In this document: piece after piece, positions 32,040-39,858 of the stretch | Numbering within the stretch: position 1 is the stretch's first letter | Layout: the number at the start of each line of letters is the position of its first letter | Translations under genes and position numbers: made by a program | Notes under the pieces: model-generated | Told to the model about the DNA's origin: nothing | Databases searched by the model: none | The model's input: only the letters and a program-made list of their open reading frames with translations | Virus record (IMG/VR): IMGVR_UViG_3300034105_003151 | Coordinates: 1 to 64,000 of that record | Reading direction: 5' to 3' (one strand) | Length of the DNA: 64,000 nucleotides | Origin: a virus

Positions 32040-32715
32040 CGATAACGATACTGAACTAAGTAATATCCATACGTTCAATATTGATGATGCCTCAAGAGAA
32101 ATATATCTTCATCCATACATTGATTCATTAGAAGAACCTAGTGAAGCAACAATAGATTTTAGATGTGCAGTTAACTTGGAAAAAAATATTAGATATCTGG
32201 ATAGTAAGTCTATTGAGCCTATTTTAGTACATATGCATTTGCCGGGCGGTAATTGGGAAGATGCATTAGGGATGTATGACTGTATTAAATTATGCAAGAG
32301 TAGGGTGATTATTCTTGCTTATGGTAAAGTAGAATCTTCTAGTAGCATTATCTTACAGTCGGCTGGTTTAAGAATACTGATGCCTAATACATATGTGTTA
32401 ATTCACTATGGGTCTTTTGGGTTAACAGAGAGTGACCACCCCGGCACTGCTATAAGCCACGCCCACTGGAATGAAAAAGAATTAGATAAAACACTAAATA
32501 TCTTTACAGATAAGTGTATGGAAAGCCAATTAGCCAAAGAGAAAAAATGGAAAAGATTAATAACTAAGAAACATATTGCTGGTCAATTAAGAAGTAAAAG
32601 TGATTGGATACTATCAGCAGAAGAGGCGGTGTATTATGGTTTTGCAGATGGGGTTTTGGGTACTAAAAAATTCCCCAATATAGACTATCTAAAAACCTTT
32701 ATTAAGAAGCAATAA
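32032..32715 (+). CDS. ClpP-like serine protease
   Basis: The ATG at 32032 overlaps the previous gene and gives 227 residues. The ClpP/crotonase fold is visible: HMHLPGGNWEDALGMYD, then GKVESSSS with the likely nucleophile Ser102, and YVLIHYGS with His125. An oxyanion-type GG is present. A phage ClpP-like protein may mature capsid proteins or tune host proteolysis. The active-site loop (GKVESSSS for the usual GxAASMGS) is divergent. Its partner ATPase is unknown. Confidence 0.8.
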   Translation: MINDNDTELSNIHTFNIDDASREIYLHPYIDSLEEPSEATIDFRCAVNLEKNIRYLDSKSIEPILVHMHLPGGNWEDALGMYDCIKLCKSRVIILAYGKVESSSSIILQSAGLRILMPNTYVLIHYGSFGLTESDHPGTAISHAHWNEKELDKTLNIFTDKCMESQLAKEKKWKRLITKKHIAGQLRSKSDWILSAEEAVYYGFADGVLGTKKFPNIDYLKTFIKKQ

Positions 32716-33374
32716 TGAATATAGAATATGCCAACTATGATATCGCATCAAACGAACAAGAATTCAAAGAAAACATAAACGCGGCCATAAAATATAAACT
32801 ATCTGTAATTTCTGTATTACCCTCGTTTATAAAACTAGCTAAATCTAGTCTGGCCACTGAAACAGACTCTCTAATAAAATTAGCCGCAATTATAGATTAT
32901 CCTTTAGGTGTTATGGATAATATAGAGAGAAAAAACTGTTTAATCCGTGCTATGGATAATGGTGCCCAAATTATCGAAATGGTAGTACCATCCTATTTAT
33001 TGTGTAATCGCAGATATGAGAAATTAAAACAGGACATCGTATCCTCTGCTGAGTTATGCGAGGCGGCAAAAGTTGAAGTCAGATATGTATTTGATTATAG
33101 TGTTTTTAATCAAGAAACAGTCTTAAAAGCCTCACACCTACTACATAATAATAAAATTAATACCATTTTAATGTCTACGGCTTTTAGACTAGATGATATA
33201 GCTGATCATATAATAGCCGCTTCCGTAGTAAAGAAAAAAATAAAAGATCTAAATATTATTATCAACGGTAATATTTGGAATAGTAGGCACATAGAACTCA
33301 TTAAAAAAATAGAAAATCTAGAAAGTGTTAGATGTTATTCTATTAATTCTCTAGATAAATTGGCTAATATGTAG
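32715..33374 (+). CDS. DeoC-like aldolase-fold protein lacking the Schiff-base lysine
   Basis: A 219-residue TIM-barrel protein resembling deoxyribose-phosphate aldolase. It has IDYPLGVMD (60-68), NGAQIIEMVV (82-91) and VRYVFDY (122-128). The catalytic loop that is usually KTSTGF reads LMSTAF at 152-157, with the Schiff-base Lys replaced by Leu. It is therefore probably not a normal aldolase and may be a repurposed or structural homologue. It overlaps the ClpP-like stop by one base. Confidence 0.68.
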   Translation: MNIEYANYDIASNEQEFKENINAAIKYKLSVISVLPSFIKLAKSSLATETDSLIKLAAIIDYPLGVMDNIERKNCLIRAMDNGAQIIEMVVPSYLLCNRRYEKLKQDIVSSAELCEAAKVEVRYVFDYSVFNQETVLKASHLLHNNKINTILMSTAFRLDDIADHIIAASVVKKKIKDLNIIINGNIWNSRHIELIKKIENLESVRCYSINSLDKLANM

Positions 33375-33450
33375 TTAAATTATTTTTACGCTTTATGGAT
33401 TTTTAGGGGTATTATTATTTACAGATTACATCTTTTACATGGAGCAAAAT

Positions 33451-34026
33451 ATGGCCGAATTAAAACCAACTACAGGTGCTGCTTATACCGTTCCTTCTAA
33501 TGTTAAGGGTAGCGGAGCCGTAAATAATCGCGGAGTTGCTACAAGAACTGGCTCTGCCGCTTCTGGTAAACTATCTAACGTTGCTGTTAGCAGATATAGT
33601 GCTGGCGGATTCGGATCAGTAGTAATTGACAACTCATGGGTTGATAAAGCATTGAGTGCTGGTACTTTTCTTTCTAATACTCAAAGACCAATTGGAATAA
33701 GAGTAACTAGTACTTTAGCTGGTGTTGCTAATACAATTCTAAGATCAGGTGCTGATACTCCAGCATTTTTCAGAAGTATTCACAAGAGAGAAGTATGGAG
33801 AACTCATCTCTATACAACTGCTATTAGAGCAGGCGCTTGGAATATTACTACTGGTAGATGGACTAGCGGTATGGCTGGAATTAGTGGTGCTGGTTATGTA
33901 AGCGGAATTACTGATTCCGTTAATAGTGACGTTGCTGCTAATCCTAGTAGAACTGTCCCTGGTAGATTAGTGTTTAGAGGCGGTGCCGATCCAGTATCTA
34001 GAAACTATGCTAAAAAAACAGGCTGA
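33451..34026 (+). CDS. Probable virion protein (glycine/serine-rich)
   Basis: GGAG at 33441-33444 makes the ATG at 33451 the better start (191 residues); an ATG at 33439 is possible. The sequence is rich in Gly, Ala, Ser and Thr, with regular short repeats such as SGAGYVSG and TGRWTSGMAGISG, and a conserved Trp/His/Arg central region. It is followed by a strong terminator. Such composition fits a capsid decoration or tail protein, but this is inference. Confidence 0.55.
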   Translation: MAELKPTTGAAYTVPSNVKGSGAVNNRGVATRTGSAASGKLSNVAVSRYSAGGFGSVVIDNSWVDKALSAGTFLSNTQRPIGIRVTSTLAGVANTILRSGADTPAFFRSIHKREVWRTHLYTTAIRAGAWNITTGRWTSGMAGISGAGYVSGITDSVNSDVAANPSRTVPGRLVFRGGADPVSRNYAKKTG

Positions 34027-34062
34027 TAGTCGAATATAATCAAATTTAAATCAAGGAAATAG

Positions 34063-34093
34063 GCCAATGATATTATATCGTTGGCTTATTTTA
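34063..34093 (+). terminator. Rho-independent terminator
   Basis: GCCAATGATA (34063-34072) pairs with TATCGTTGGC (34076-34085) as a 10 bp stem (one G-U) around a TTA loop, followed by TTATTTTA. It lies between the probable virion gene and the next small membrane gene. Confidence 0.75.
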
Positions 34094-34109
34094 CTAATGG
34101 AGACAAGCA

Positions 34110-34415
34110 ATGGATCATATTTGGCAGTATATTGCCACAACTAGTATGGGTATTATAATAAGTGGTATTAGTTTTTGGTTAGTAATAGCTAAAAATATAG
34201 TAACCAAAGAAGAAGTTAAGCATATGATTGAACATCAATCTCCATATATAAGTGACAAACAGTTTATCATGGAGAAATTAGCAACACATAAAGAAATGCA
34301 GAGTCAATTTGCTAATGCTTTGCAACGTAACACAGAAGTTATGGTGGAACTAAAAACACAAATAGCTGTTTTAGGAGAAACATTAAAAGCCTTAGAAAAA
34401 AGAGTAGAAAATTAA
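34110..34415 (+). CDS. Membrane-anchored coiled-coil protein
   Basis: A 101-residue protein with one N-terminal transmembrane helix (about 9-29, ATTSMGIIISGISFWLVIA) and a long coiled-coil tail ending in LKTQIAVLGETLKALEKRV. It may be a spanin-, holin-partner- or injection-type protein. Only the topology is supported. Confidence 0.6.
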   Translation: MDHIWQYIATTSMGIIISGISFWLVIAKNIVTKEEVKHMIEHQSPYISDKQFIMEKLATHKEMQSQFANALQRNTEVMVELKTQIAVLGETLKALEKRVEN

Positions 34416-34432
34416 TATAAAGGGTAAAAACT

Positions 34433-34693
34433 ATGCCAAGACCATTCACAGATATCCAAGCTTGTATTAGTGGTAATGTTGTAAAAAACGGATCTATAGT
34501 AACTAATGCTAGACCCGGTGGAATTTTTTCAAAAGAATTAATAGGAGCAGAATCATTTGGAGGATTAACATTAGGTTTTCATAATAATATTTCTAGCTTA
34601 CCAACAATCGCAACATTGTCTAACAAGTATGGTAATAGATTCTATAATGGCGTTTTTGTTAGAATTGCATCAGCTTCTGGCGTAATAGGATAA
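34433..34693 (+). CDS. Small hypothetical protein (possible virion component)
   Basis: An 86-residue protein with a soluble, Gly/Ser/Asn-rich beta-like sequence. AAGGGT precedes the ATG. Its composition resembles the probable virion gene at 33451. No family was recognised. Confidence 0.5.
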   Translation: MPRPFTDIQACISGNVVKNGSIVTNARPGGIFSKELIGAESFGGLTLGFHNNISSLPTIATLSNKYGNRFYNGVFVRIASASGVIG

Positions 34694-34697
34694 ATAT

Positions 34698-35069
34698 ATG
34701 GCACTAATTAAACCGGGGTATAAAACTAGTGAATTCTGGTTTACTATGGTTTCTTTTCTTTTTAGCGGACTATATCTACTCGGTGTAATAGGAGATATAC
34801 AACATAAAGATGAATTGATTTCAAATGTAAGTCATGCCGTAGAGTCTTGCATATTGATCGGCGGTCAAACACTCGTTCTTTACAATTACATCAAAGGACG
34901 AAACCATATCAAAGAAACATGGTGGAGTTCAGCATCAGAAGAAGATAAGAAAGAACTAAAAGAATTCTATTATCGTAAAAAGAAAAAGAAAAAACCAACC
35001 AATGCAACTAAAAAAACTAGTACAAGAAAAAATATTGCTCCTAATAAACCAAGCGAAAGTGACGGCTAA
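34698..35069 (+). CDS. Holin-like membrane protein
   Basis: A 123-residue protein opening with KPGYKTSEFWFT, two hydrophobic segments (about 14-32 and 47-62) and a very basic Lys/Thr C-terminal tail. The K-x-TSEFW start with paired helices is typical of phage holin-like proteins. It is probably part of a lysis or membrane module with the neighbouring genes. Confidence 0.62.
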   Translation: MALIKPGYKTSEFWFTMVSFLFSGLYLLGVIGDIQHKDELISNVSHAVESCILIGGQTLVLYNYIKGRNHIKETWWSSASEEDKKELKEFYYRKKKKKKPTNATKKTSTRKNIAPNKPSESDG

Positions 35070-35394
35070 TACTAGTCACATAAGTCTACGAGATGCTTGG
35101 AAAATACTAGATAATAACATTAGTGATGTTGTAGTCATTTTACAATACTTTGCTTATGACTTATCTAAGCCAGAAAAAAAAGCAAAAGCTATGGAGATAA
35201 TGAGTAATTTCTATGATAGTGTTTTTACTGTTGTAGATTTTCCTTTTGTTCCAAAACTTTTACAACCTGTAATGCAAAAATATGTAAAAATAATACTTAT
35301 GGCACTAGTTGATGCTGCAATTGACTCTTCTGTTAGAGATATGCACAGAAAACTAAACCCAGAGTTAATGATTGTGCAAAGTGGCGTTAATTAA
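35002..35394 (+). CDS. Hypothetical helical protein
   Basis: A 130-residue, mostly helical protein whose start overlaps the holin-like gene by 68 bases in another frame. The ATG at 35002 lies after a Lys codon run. It has no membrane helix of clear strength. The large overlap makes the exact start uncertain. Confidence 0.5.
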   Translation: MQLKKLVQEKILLLINQAKVTANTSHISLRDAWKILDNNISDVVVILQYFAYDLSKPEKKAKAMEIMSNFYDSVFTVVDFPFVPKLLQPVMQKYVKIILMALVDAAIDSSVRDMHRKLNPELMIVQSGVN

Positions 35395-35406
35395 AAAGGA
35401 AATAAA

Positions 35407-35817
35407 ATGAAAGATACATTATTTACTGTTAACTATGATGAATTTAGCAAAGGAATGAATTCTACTAATCTATTACTATATGCGGGCATTGGGCTTGCTG
35501 TTTTTGTACTATTTAATAAAGACCCACTAAATTATGCAAAAAGTGTGGTGGATTTTATCAAATCGAAGTTATCTGGGGTAACACGCTCTGTTACGCCTTT
35601 AGTTATTACAGATACAGCAACCGATCCAAAGCTTCCAGTATCTCTTCCTGCATATGAACCATCTAAGGATGAGTTATTTTTTACTCTTATTGAAAGCTGG
35701 AAAAAAACACGCGACTTAGCAGTAAAAACAAACTGTACGGAAGCTGTTAAGGTTGCCGATCAAATGTTTCCTTTTTTAAGTCCAAATGGTTGTAAGAAAA
35801 TCGAGGAAAAAGCATGA
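35407..35817 (+). CDS. Membrane protein
   Basis: A 136-residue protein with one transmembrane helix (about 20-36, TNLLLYAGIGLAVFVLF) near the N terminus, followed by a soluble tail that contains two Cys (NCTEAV, NGCKK). AAAGGA precedes the ATG, and the stop overlaps the next gene. Confidence 0.58.
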   Translation: MKDTLFTVNYDEFSKGMNSTNLLLYAGIGLAVFVLFNKDPLNYAKSVVDFIKSKLSGVTRSVTPLVITDTATDPKLPVSLPAYEPSKDELFFTLIESWKKTRDLAVKTNCTEAVKVADQMFPFLSPNGCKKIEEKA

Positions 35818-36302
35818 ATAAAACAACTCTATTAATCGTCGCCGCTGTATTAATTTTTCTTGGAATATTTAAACCAGACCTCTCTAATCTGCTAAATAGA
35901 CCAGATCAGTCTGTAGTGGTGGAAGTTGTAGAATTAGCTGTTCCCGGTGATGACCTTAAAGTTGTCACGGAAAAACTGGTAAAAGTTATCAGTAGTAATG
36001 AAATTGACAAACAGACCAGCAATAGACTAAGAGATCTATATATTGATCTTGCCAAATTAACAGAACTTGACGAGGCAAATCAAATTATCACTAGTACAGA
36101 AGAAGTTCGTCAAGCTAATAGTATTTCTGGAATGATGCTAGGATTAGATATTAAGGGTAAATATAAAGATCTAGCAGAAGCCTCTAGACAAGTAATAGTA
36201 GAAGCTATTGGAGATGATCACATTCCTCTAAACAAAGATTTAAGACCAAAAGCTGTTAAAGCATTTTTAGCTTTAGCTTGGGCATACAACAACGTAAAGT
36301 GA
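35814..36302 (+). CDS. Membrane-anchored protein
   Basis: A 162-residue protein with an N-terminal hydrophobic anchor (LLIVAAVLIFLGIF, about 6-19) and a soluble helical domain. It is translated by overlap from the previous membrane gene and precedes the papain-like protease, so the three may form an envelope-associated unit. No family was recognised. Confidence 0.58.
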   Translation: MNKTTLLIVAAVLIFLGIFKPDLSNLLNRPDQSVVVEVVELAVPGDDLKVVTEKLVKVISSNEIDKQTSNRLRDLYIDLAKLTELDEANQIITSTEEVRQANSISGMMLGLDIKGKYKDLAEASRQVIVEAIGDDHIPLNKDLRPKAVKAFLALAWAYNNVK

Positions 36303-36310
36303 GGTAGATA

Positions 36311-37237
36311 ATGCCAAAATATACTCCAGAACAATGGTATAACGAATACAAAAAGGGTTATTCTAGTTGTATTTTTGAGCCTCATCATTTTGAACACTTA
36401 ATGCAAACACTGAAGTATCCCTTATTTGGTGATGCTAGTGGTAGAATTAAAGGTAGTGGAAAAGGTAAATTATCTACTCCATATAAAAGTGTATTAAAGT
36501 TTGATAAAAAGGCTTACGAAGAAAGACAAACTACTGGAGACTGTGTAAGTCATGGTACTCGTAATGCTTGTGATATTGTAAGAGCCACAGAAATAGATAT
36601 TGGTGGAGAAAGAGAAGCATGGATCGCCCGTGGTGCTACAGAAGCAATATATGGTGCGCGTGGTTTTAGTGGAGAAGGAATGAGTTGTAGTCGTGCTGCC
36701 GAATTCGTAAGTAAGATCGGTGGTATTATTCTTCGTAAAAACTATCCAGGCATTGCCGATTTTAGTAAATACAATGGTAGTCTAGGAGCAGGTTGGGGAG
36801 GTCGTGGCCTTCCCGACAAGGTATTAGACCTTGCTAATGACCACCAGATTAAAACAGTAAGTTTAATAAAGACTATAGAAGAAGCTAGAGATGCACTAGC
36901 TAATAATTATTCTATAGCTGTATGTTCTAATTATGGCTTTAGTGATAAAAGAGATAAGAAAGGATATGCTCGCAGACAAGGCAATTGGGGTCATTGTATG
37001 GCTTGGACAGCGGCAGACGATACTGGTAATGATTGTGGATTTTTAGTCCAAAATAGTTGGGGCAAATGGAATGATGGTGGGCATCCAGATTGGGGTCCAA
37101 TTCCTGATGGGGCATTCTTAATTCATAGTGATGATGCGGCAGGAATGTTGGCACAAAATGGTGCATACGCATTTTCTAATTTCGATGGCTTTCCTGTACA
37201 AAAACTATTAAGTTATGGCTTTGAGGATTACCTATGA
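36311..37237 (+). CDS. Papain-like (C1-type) cysteine protease
   Basis: A 308-residue papain-fold protease. QTTGDCVSHG at 73-82 gives the oxyanion Gln73 and catalytic Cys78. NWGHCMAW holds catalytic His228, and VQNSWGKWN holds Asn248. No signal peptide or pro-region resembling eukaryotic C1 enzymes is present. Gene neighbours are membrane and virion-type proteins, so roles in virion maturation, cell-envelope attack or cleavage of host proteins are all possible. C1-type proteases are uncommon in phages. Confidence 0.85.
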   Translation: MPKYTPEQWYNEYKKGYSSCIFEPHHFEHLMQTLKYPLFGDASGRIKGSGKGKLSTPYKSVLKFDKKAYEERQTTGDCVSHGTRNACDIVRATEIDIGGEREAWIARGATEAIYGARGFSGEGMSCSRAAEFVSKIGGIILRKNYPGIADFSKYNGSLGAGWGGRGLPDKVLDLANDHQIKTVSLIKTIEEARDALANNYSIAVCSNYGFSDKRDKKGYARRQGNWGHCMAWTAADDTGNDCGFLVQNSWGKWNDGGHPDWGPIPDGAFLIHSDDAAGMLAQNGAYAFSNFDGFPVQKLLSYGFEDYL

Positions 37238-37410
37238 GACTAATAGATAAGATTGCTCTAAATAGTGCTATCAGAACATTAACTAAATTTCTACTTGATC
37301 TAATCAAATTATTTCAAGCTAAGAAAATTAACAGTCCATCTATTCCTTCTCCTATTGTAAAACCTAAAAAGAGAAAAAAGATACTTCCTTGGAGAAATAC
37401 AGATGAATAA
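37234..37410 (+). CDS. Small basic protein, 58 aa
   Basis: An ATG overlapping the protease stop (ATGA) opens 58 codons to TAA at 37408-37410. The product has an amphipathic helix followed by a proline/lysine-rich tail (PKKRKKILPWR). It is basic enough to bind nucleic acid or membranes. Confidence 0.5.
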   Translation: MRLIDKIALNSAIRTLTKFLLDLIKLFQAKKINSPSIPSPIVKPKKRKKILPWRNTDE

Positions 37411-37729
37411 AGTATTGATGGTTTTAGCTTTATCAACATTAATTGTAGGATCAAATAGTTTATACAATGGATCAACTACTGCTCCTGTGGTATTAGCTGG
37501 TGCTATTATAAAAACTAAACATGGAGATGTTGATGTTAAAAAATATAAACGCAAAGATTGTCCTGTCTGTAAGGGTAAGGGATGGTATATGAGTGGAGAC
37601 AATATTAGTAAGGTTGATTGTGGATATTGTGAGCCAGATAATGGAAAAACAGAAGAAGTATTAGCAGAAAAAATACCAGCTCAAACAAAACCTATTATTC
37701 CATCAAGAGGTAGTCATGGCGGAAAATAA
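37403..37729 (+). CDS. Secreted cysteine-pair (zinc) protein
   Basis: A 108-residue protein with a signal-type N terminus (MNKVLMVLALSTLIVGS) and the two-Cys-pair motif CPVCKGKGWY ... CGYC, like a DnaJ-type zinc knuckle. The C terminus is low complexity. It overlaps both neighbours. Confidence 0.6.
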   Translation: MNKVLMVLALSTLIVGSNSLYNGSTTAPVVLAGAIIKTKHGDVDVKKYKRKDCPVCKGKGWYMSGDNISKVDCGYCEPDNGKTEEVLAEKIPAQTKPIIPSRGSHGGK

Positions 37730-38108
37730 AGAACTAGAAAATATTGCCAAAAGAATTATTCAAAACGCTAATGTAACCGATCCCAAGTGTGGTAGTGTTA
37801 TTCTAGTCTTAACCGTTATTAGTGTTATCTTAAGTTTAGTAAGAGTTATTCAAGAGTGTAATAAAAAAGAAACATCCTCATTAAGTTCATCACAAGAAAA
37901 AACAACTGTTTATCAATCTGAAATTAAATCTTTGAGTGTTCGCCGTGGTTGGTTTACAAAAATGAGAATCAAAAAATTACTTAAAAAAGAATTATCATCC
38001 GAAGATTTTGAAAAATATGGATTAAGTTTAGTTGATTCTATTATTACTGCTGGAGAAAATATAACAGCAGAAGATACCCAAACTCTTATAGGTGCTGCAA
38101 ATGTTTAA
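37716..38108 (+). CDS. Membrane protein
   Basis: A 130-residue protein with one transmembrane helix (VILVLTVISVILSLVRVI, about 28-45) and a polar helical tail. It overlaps the previous gene by 14 bases. Function unknown. Confidence 0.55.
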   Translation: MAENKELENIAKRIIQNANVTDPKCGSVILVLTVISVILSLVRVIQECNKKETSSLSSSQEKTTVYQSEIKSLSVRRGWFTKMRIKKLLKKELSSEDFEKYGLSLVDSIITAGENITAEDTQTLIGAANV

Positions 38109-38343
38109 TATTCTAATATGGATAGTTTATGGATTATTTGTTGGAAGTATAGCAAAAAGCTTGGTTTCTGGCGATGAAAACTTCGGATTTTGGAAAACTA
38201 TAGCTTTGGGGGTTGCGGGAAGTTACGCAGGAGGTATTATATCGTACCTGCTCAACCTAGGACCGATGGAACCCACAGGGGTTATTCTAGGTGTTTTGGG
38301 AGCGGTCATATCCCTAATCCTATATAAAAAATTAGATACCTAA
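38101..38343 (+). CDS. GlsB/YeaQ/YmgE-family membrane protein
   Basis: The ATG at 38101 overlaps the previous stop and gives 80 residues. Three hydrophobic segments with Gly-rich turns (VYGLFVGSIAKSL, ALGVAGSYAGGIISYLL, GVILGVLGAVISLILY) match the transglycosylase-associated GlsB/YeaQ family. It probably sits in the inner membrane with the lysis-type genes upstream. Confidence 0.75.
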   Translation: MFNILIWIVYGLFVGSIAKSLVSGDENFGFWKTIALGVAGSYAGGIISYLLNLGPMEPTGVILGVLGAVISLILYKKLDT

Positions 38344-38349
38344 AACACA

Positions 38350-38832
38350 ATGCGGAACAGACCAGATTGGACTTCTTACTTCCTTGGATTAGCCAAGGTT
38401 GTTTCTCAGCGTAGTCATGATGTTGATACACAGCATGGTTGTATAATAACAGATTCCTCTCATAATATTATAGGAACAGGATATAATGGTTTTGCTAGAG
38501 GAGGAAAGAGAGATGATACTCTACCTTTAACTAGACCAGAAAAATATTCATGGATGTTACACTCTGAAAGAAATGCTCTGGCTAATTGTGTAGTTAGACC
38601 AACTGGCGGCATCGCGTATGTAACAGGTCAATGCTGTAATGATTGCATTCAAGCCCTCTGGCAGCACGGCATAGACACTGTTTATATGATTGACGCTCAC
38701 GGATCGCATCTTTTAAATAACGCCGAACAGAAGGCAATATTCAGTAGATTTGTTGAGGATCATGATATCAAGATACATTATGTTAATCCAGATTTGTCTT
38801 GGTTGAAAACCCTAATCGATGGTGTATCCTGA
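38350..38832 (+). CDS. dCMP deaminase
   Basis: A 160-residue zinc deaminase. HSE at 71-73 provides the zinc His and catalytic Glu, and CNDC at 96-99 completes the PCxxC-type site. Conserved segments HDVDTQHGCIIT and GTGYNGFARG match deoxycytidylate deaminase, which converts dCMP to dUMP for dTMP synthesis. It precedes the ribonucleotide reductase genes in the same unit. Confidence 0.9.
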   Translation: MRNRPDWTSYFLGLAKVVSQRSHDVDTQHGCIITDSSHNIIGTGYNGFARGGKRDDTLPLTRPEKYSWMLHSERNALANCVVRPTGGIAYVTGQCCNDCIQALWQHGIDTVYMIDAHGSHLLNNAEQKAIFSRFVEDHDIKIHYVNPDLSWLKTLIDGVS

Positions 38833-38855
38833 CTTATTAAATAAAGGAGACAATC

Positions 38856-39830
38856 ATGATTTTCAACGAACAAATTTCTCGTAAGCCCGACTACTATCCT
38901 TGGACTCAAGAGTTCATGACTGCTATGCATAATGGTCATTGGACTCATACAGAGTTCACTTTTAGCAGCGATATACAAGATTTTAAGGTACATCTTTCTG
39001 ATATAGAAAAAGATATCATTATTCGCGCTCTATCTACTATCGGTCAATTAGAAATCAGTGTTAAAAAATTCTGGGCCAAACTCGGAGATAATCTCCCTCA
39101 TCCATCCATAAATGATATGGGATATGTTATGGCTAATATTGAAGTTATTCATGGCGATGCTTATGAAAGGCTATTGGAAGTTTTAGGTATTGATGGTAGT
39201 TTTGAAGAAATACTTGAACTAGATATTGTTAAAGGTAGAGTCAATTACTTACGCAAGCATCTTCATAAATTTCATTCTGATAATAAAAAGCAGTTTATTT
39301 ATTCTTTAATTCTGTTTACATTATTTGTAGAGAATATTGCTCTGTTTTCACAGTTTTATACTATCAGTTGGTTTATGAAGTATAAAAACTTACTAAAGGA
39401 CACTAATAAACAAGTAGAATATACCAGCAGAGAAGAAAACCTTCATGCACAAATTGGTATTAAGTTAATTAATGTTCTAAGATCAGAATATCCCGAACTA
39501 TTCGACGATGAACTCAAGAAAAAAATAGAATATGAAGCCAAAGAAGCAGTTAAATACGAGTGCGAGATTATCGAATGGATTGTGAATGGTTATAACCATG
39601 AATATCTTAATAGTACTCTTCTAGAACAATTTATCAAAAATAGAATGAATGAATCTCTAGTTCAAATTGGATATGATAAAGCTTTTGATATTAATGAACA
39701 AGAACTAGCTAAAACTATATGGTTTGATGAACAGGTATTGGGTAATGGCAAAACAGACTTTTTTCATAGCAAGCCTGTAGAATATTCTAGACACGGCCAG
39801 AGTTTTGATGAAACAGATTTATTCTCTTAA
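38856..39830 (+). CDS. nrdB: Ribonucleotide reductase small subunit (class I, NrdB)
   Basis: A 324-residue diiron/radical subunit. E-x2-H-x3-Y in IEVIHGDAYERL keeps the iron-ligand Glu and His and the radical Tyr; EENLHAQIG and VKYECEIIEW supply further ligands. It supplies the radical for NDP-to-dNDP reduction together with the NrdA encoded next. AAAGGAG precedes the ATG. Confidence 0.93.
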   Translation: MIFNEQISRKPDYYPWTQEFMTAMHNGHWTHTEFTFSSDIQDFKVHLSDIEKDIIIRALSTIGQLEISVKKFWAKLGDNLPHPSINDMGYVMANIEVIHGDAYERLLEVLGIDGSFEEILELDIVKGRVNYLRKHLHKFHSDNKKQFIYSLILFTLFVENIALFSQFYTISWFMKYKNLLKDTNKQVEYTSREENLHAQIGIKLINVLRSEYPELFDDELKKKIEYEAKEAVKYECEIIEWIVNGYNHEYLNSTLLEQFIKNRMNESLVQIGYDKAFDINEQELAKTIWFDEQVLGNGKTDFFHSKPVEYSRHGQSFDETDLFS

Positions 39831-39858
39831 TATAATTTAAACTAGAAACTAAGCATCT

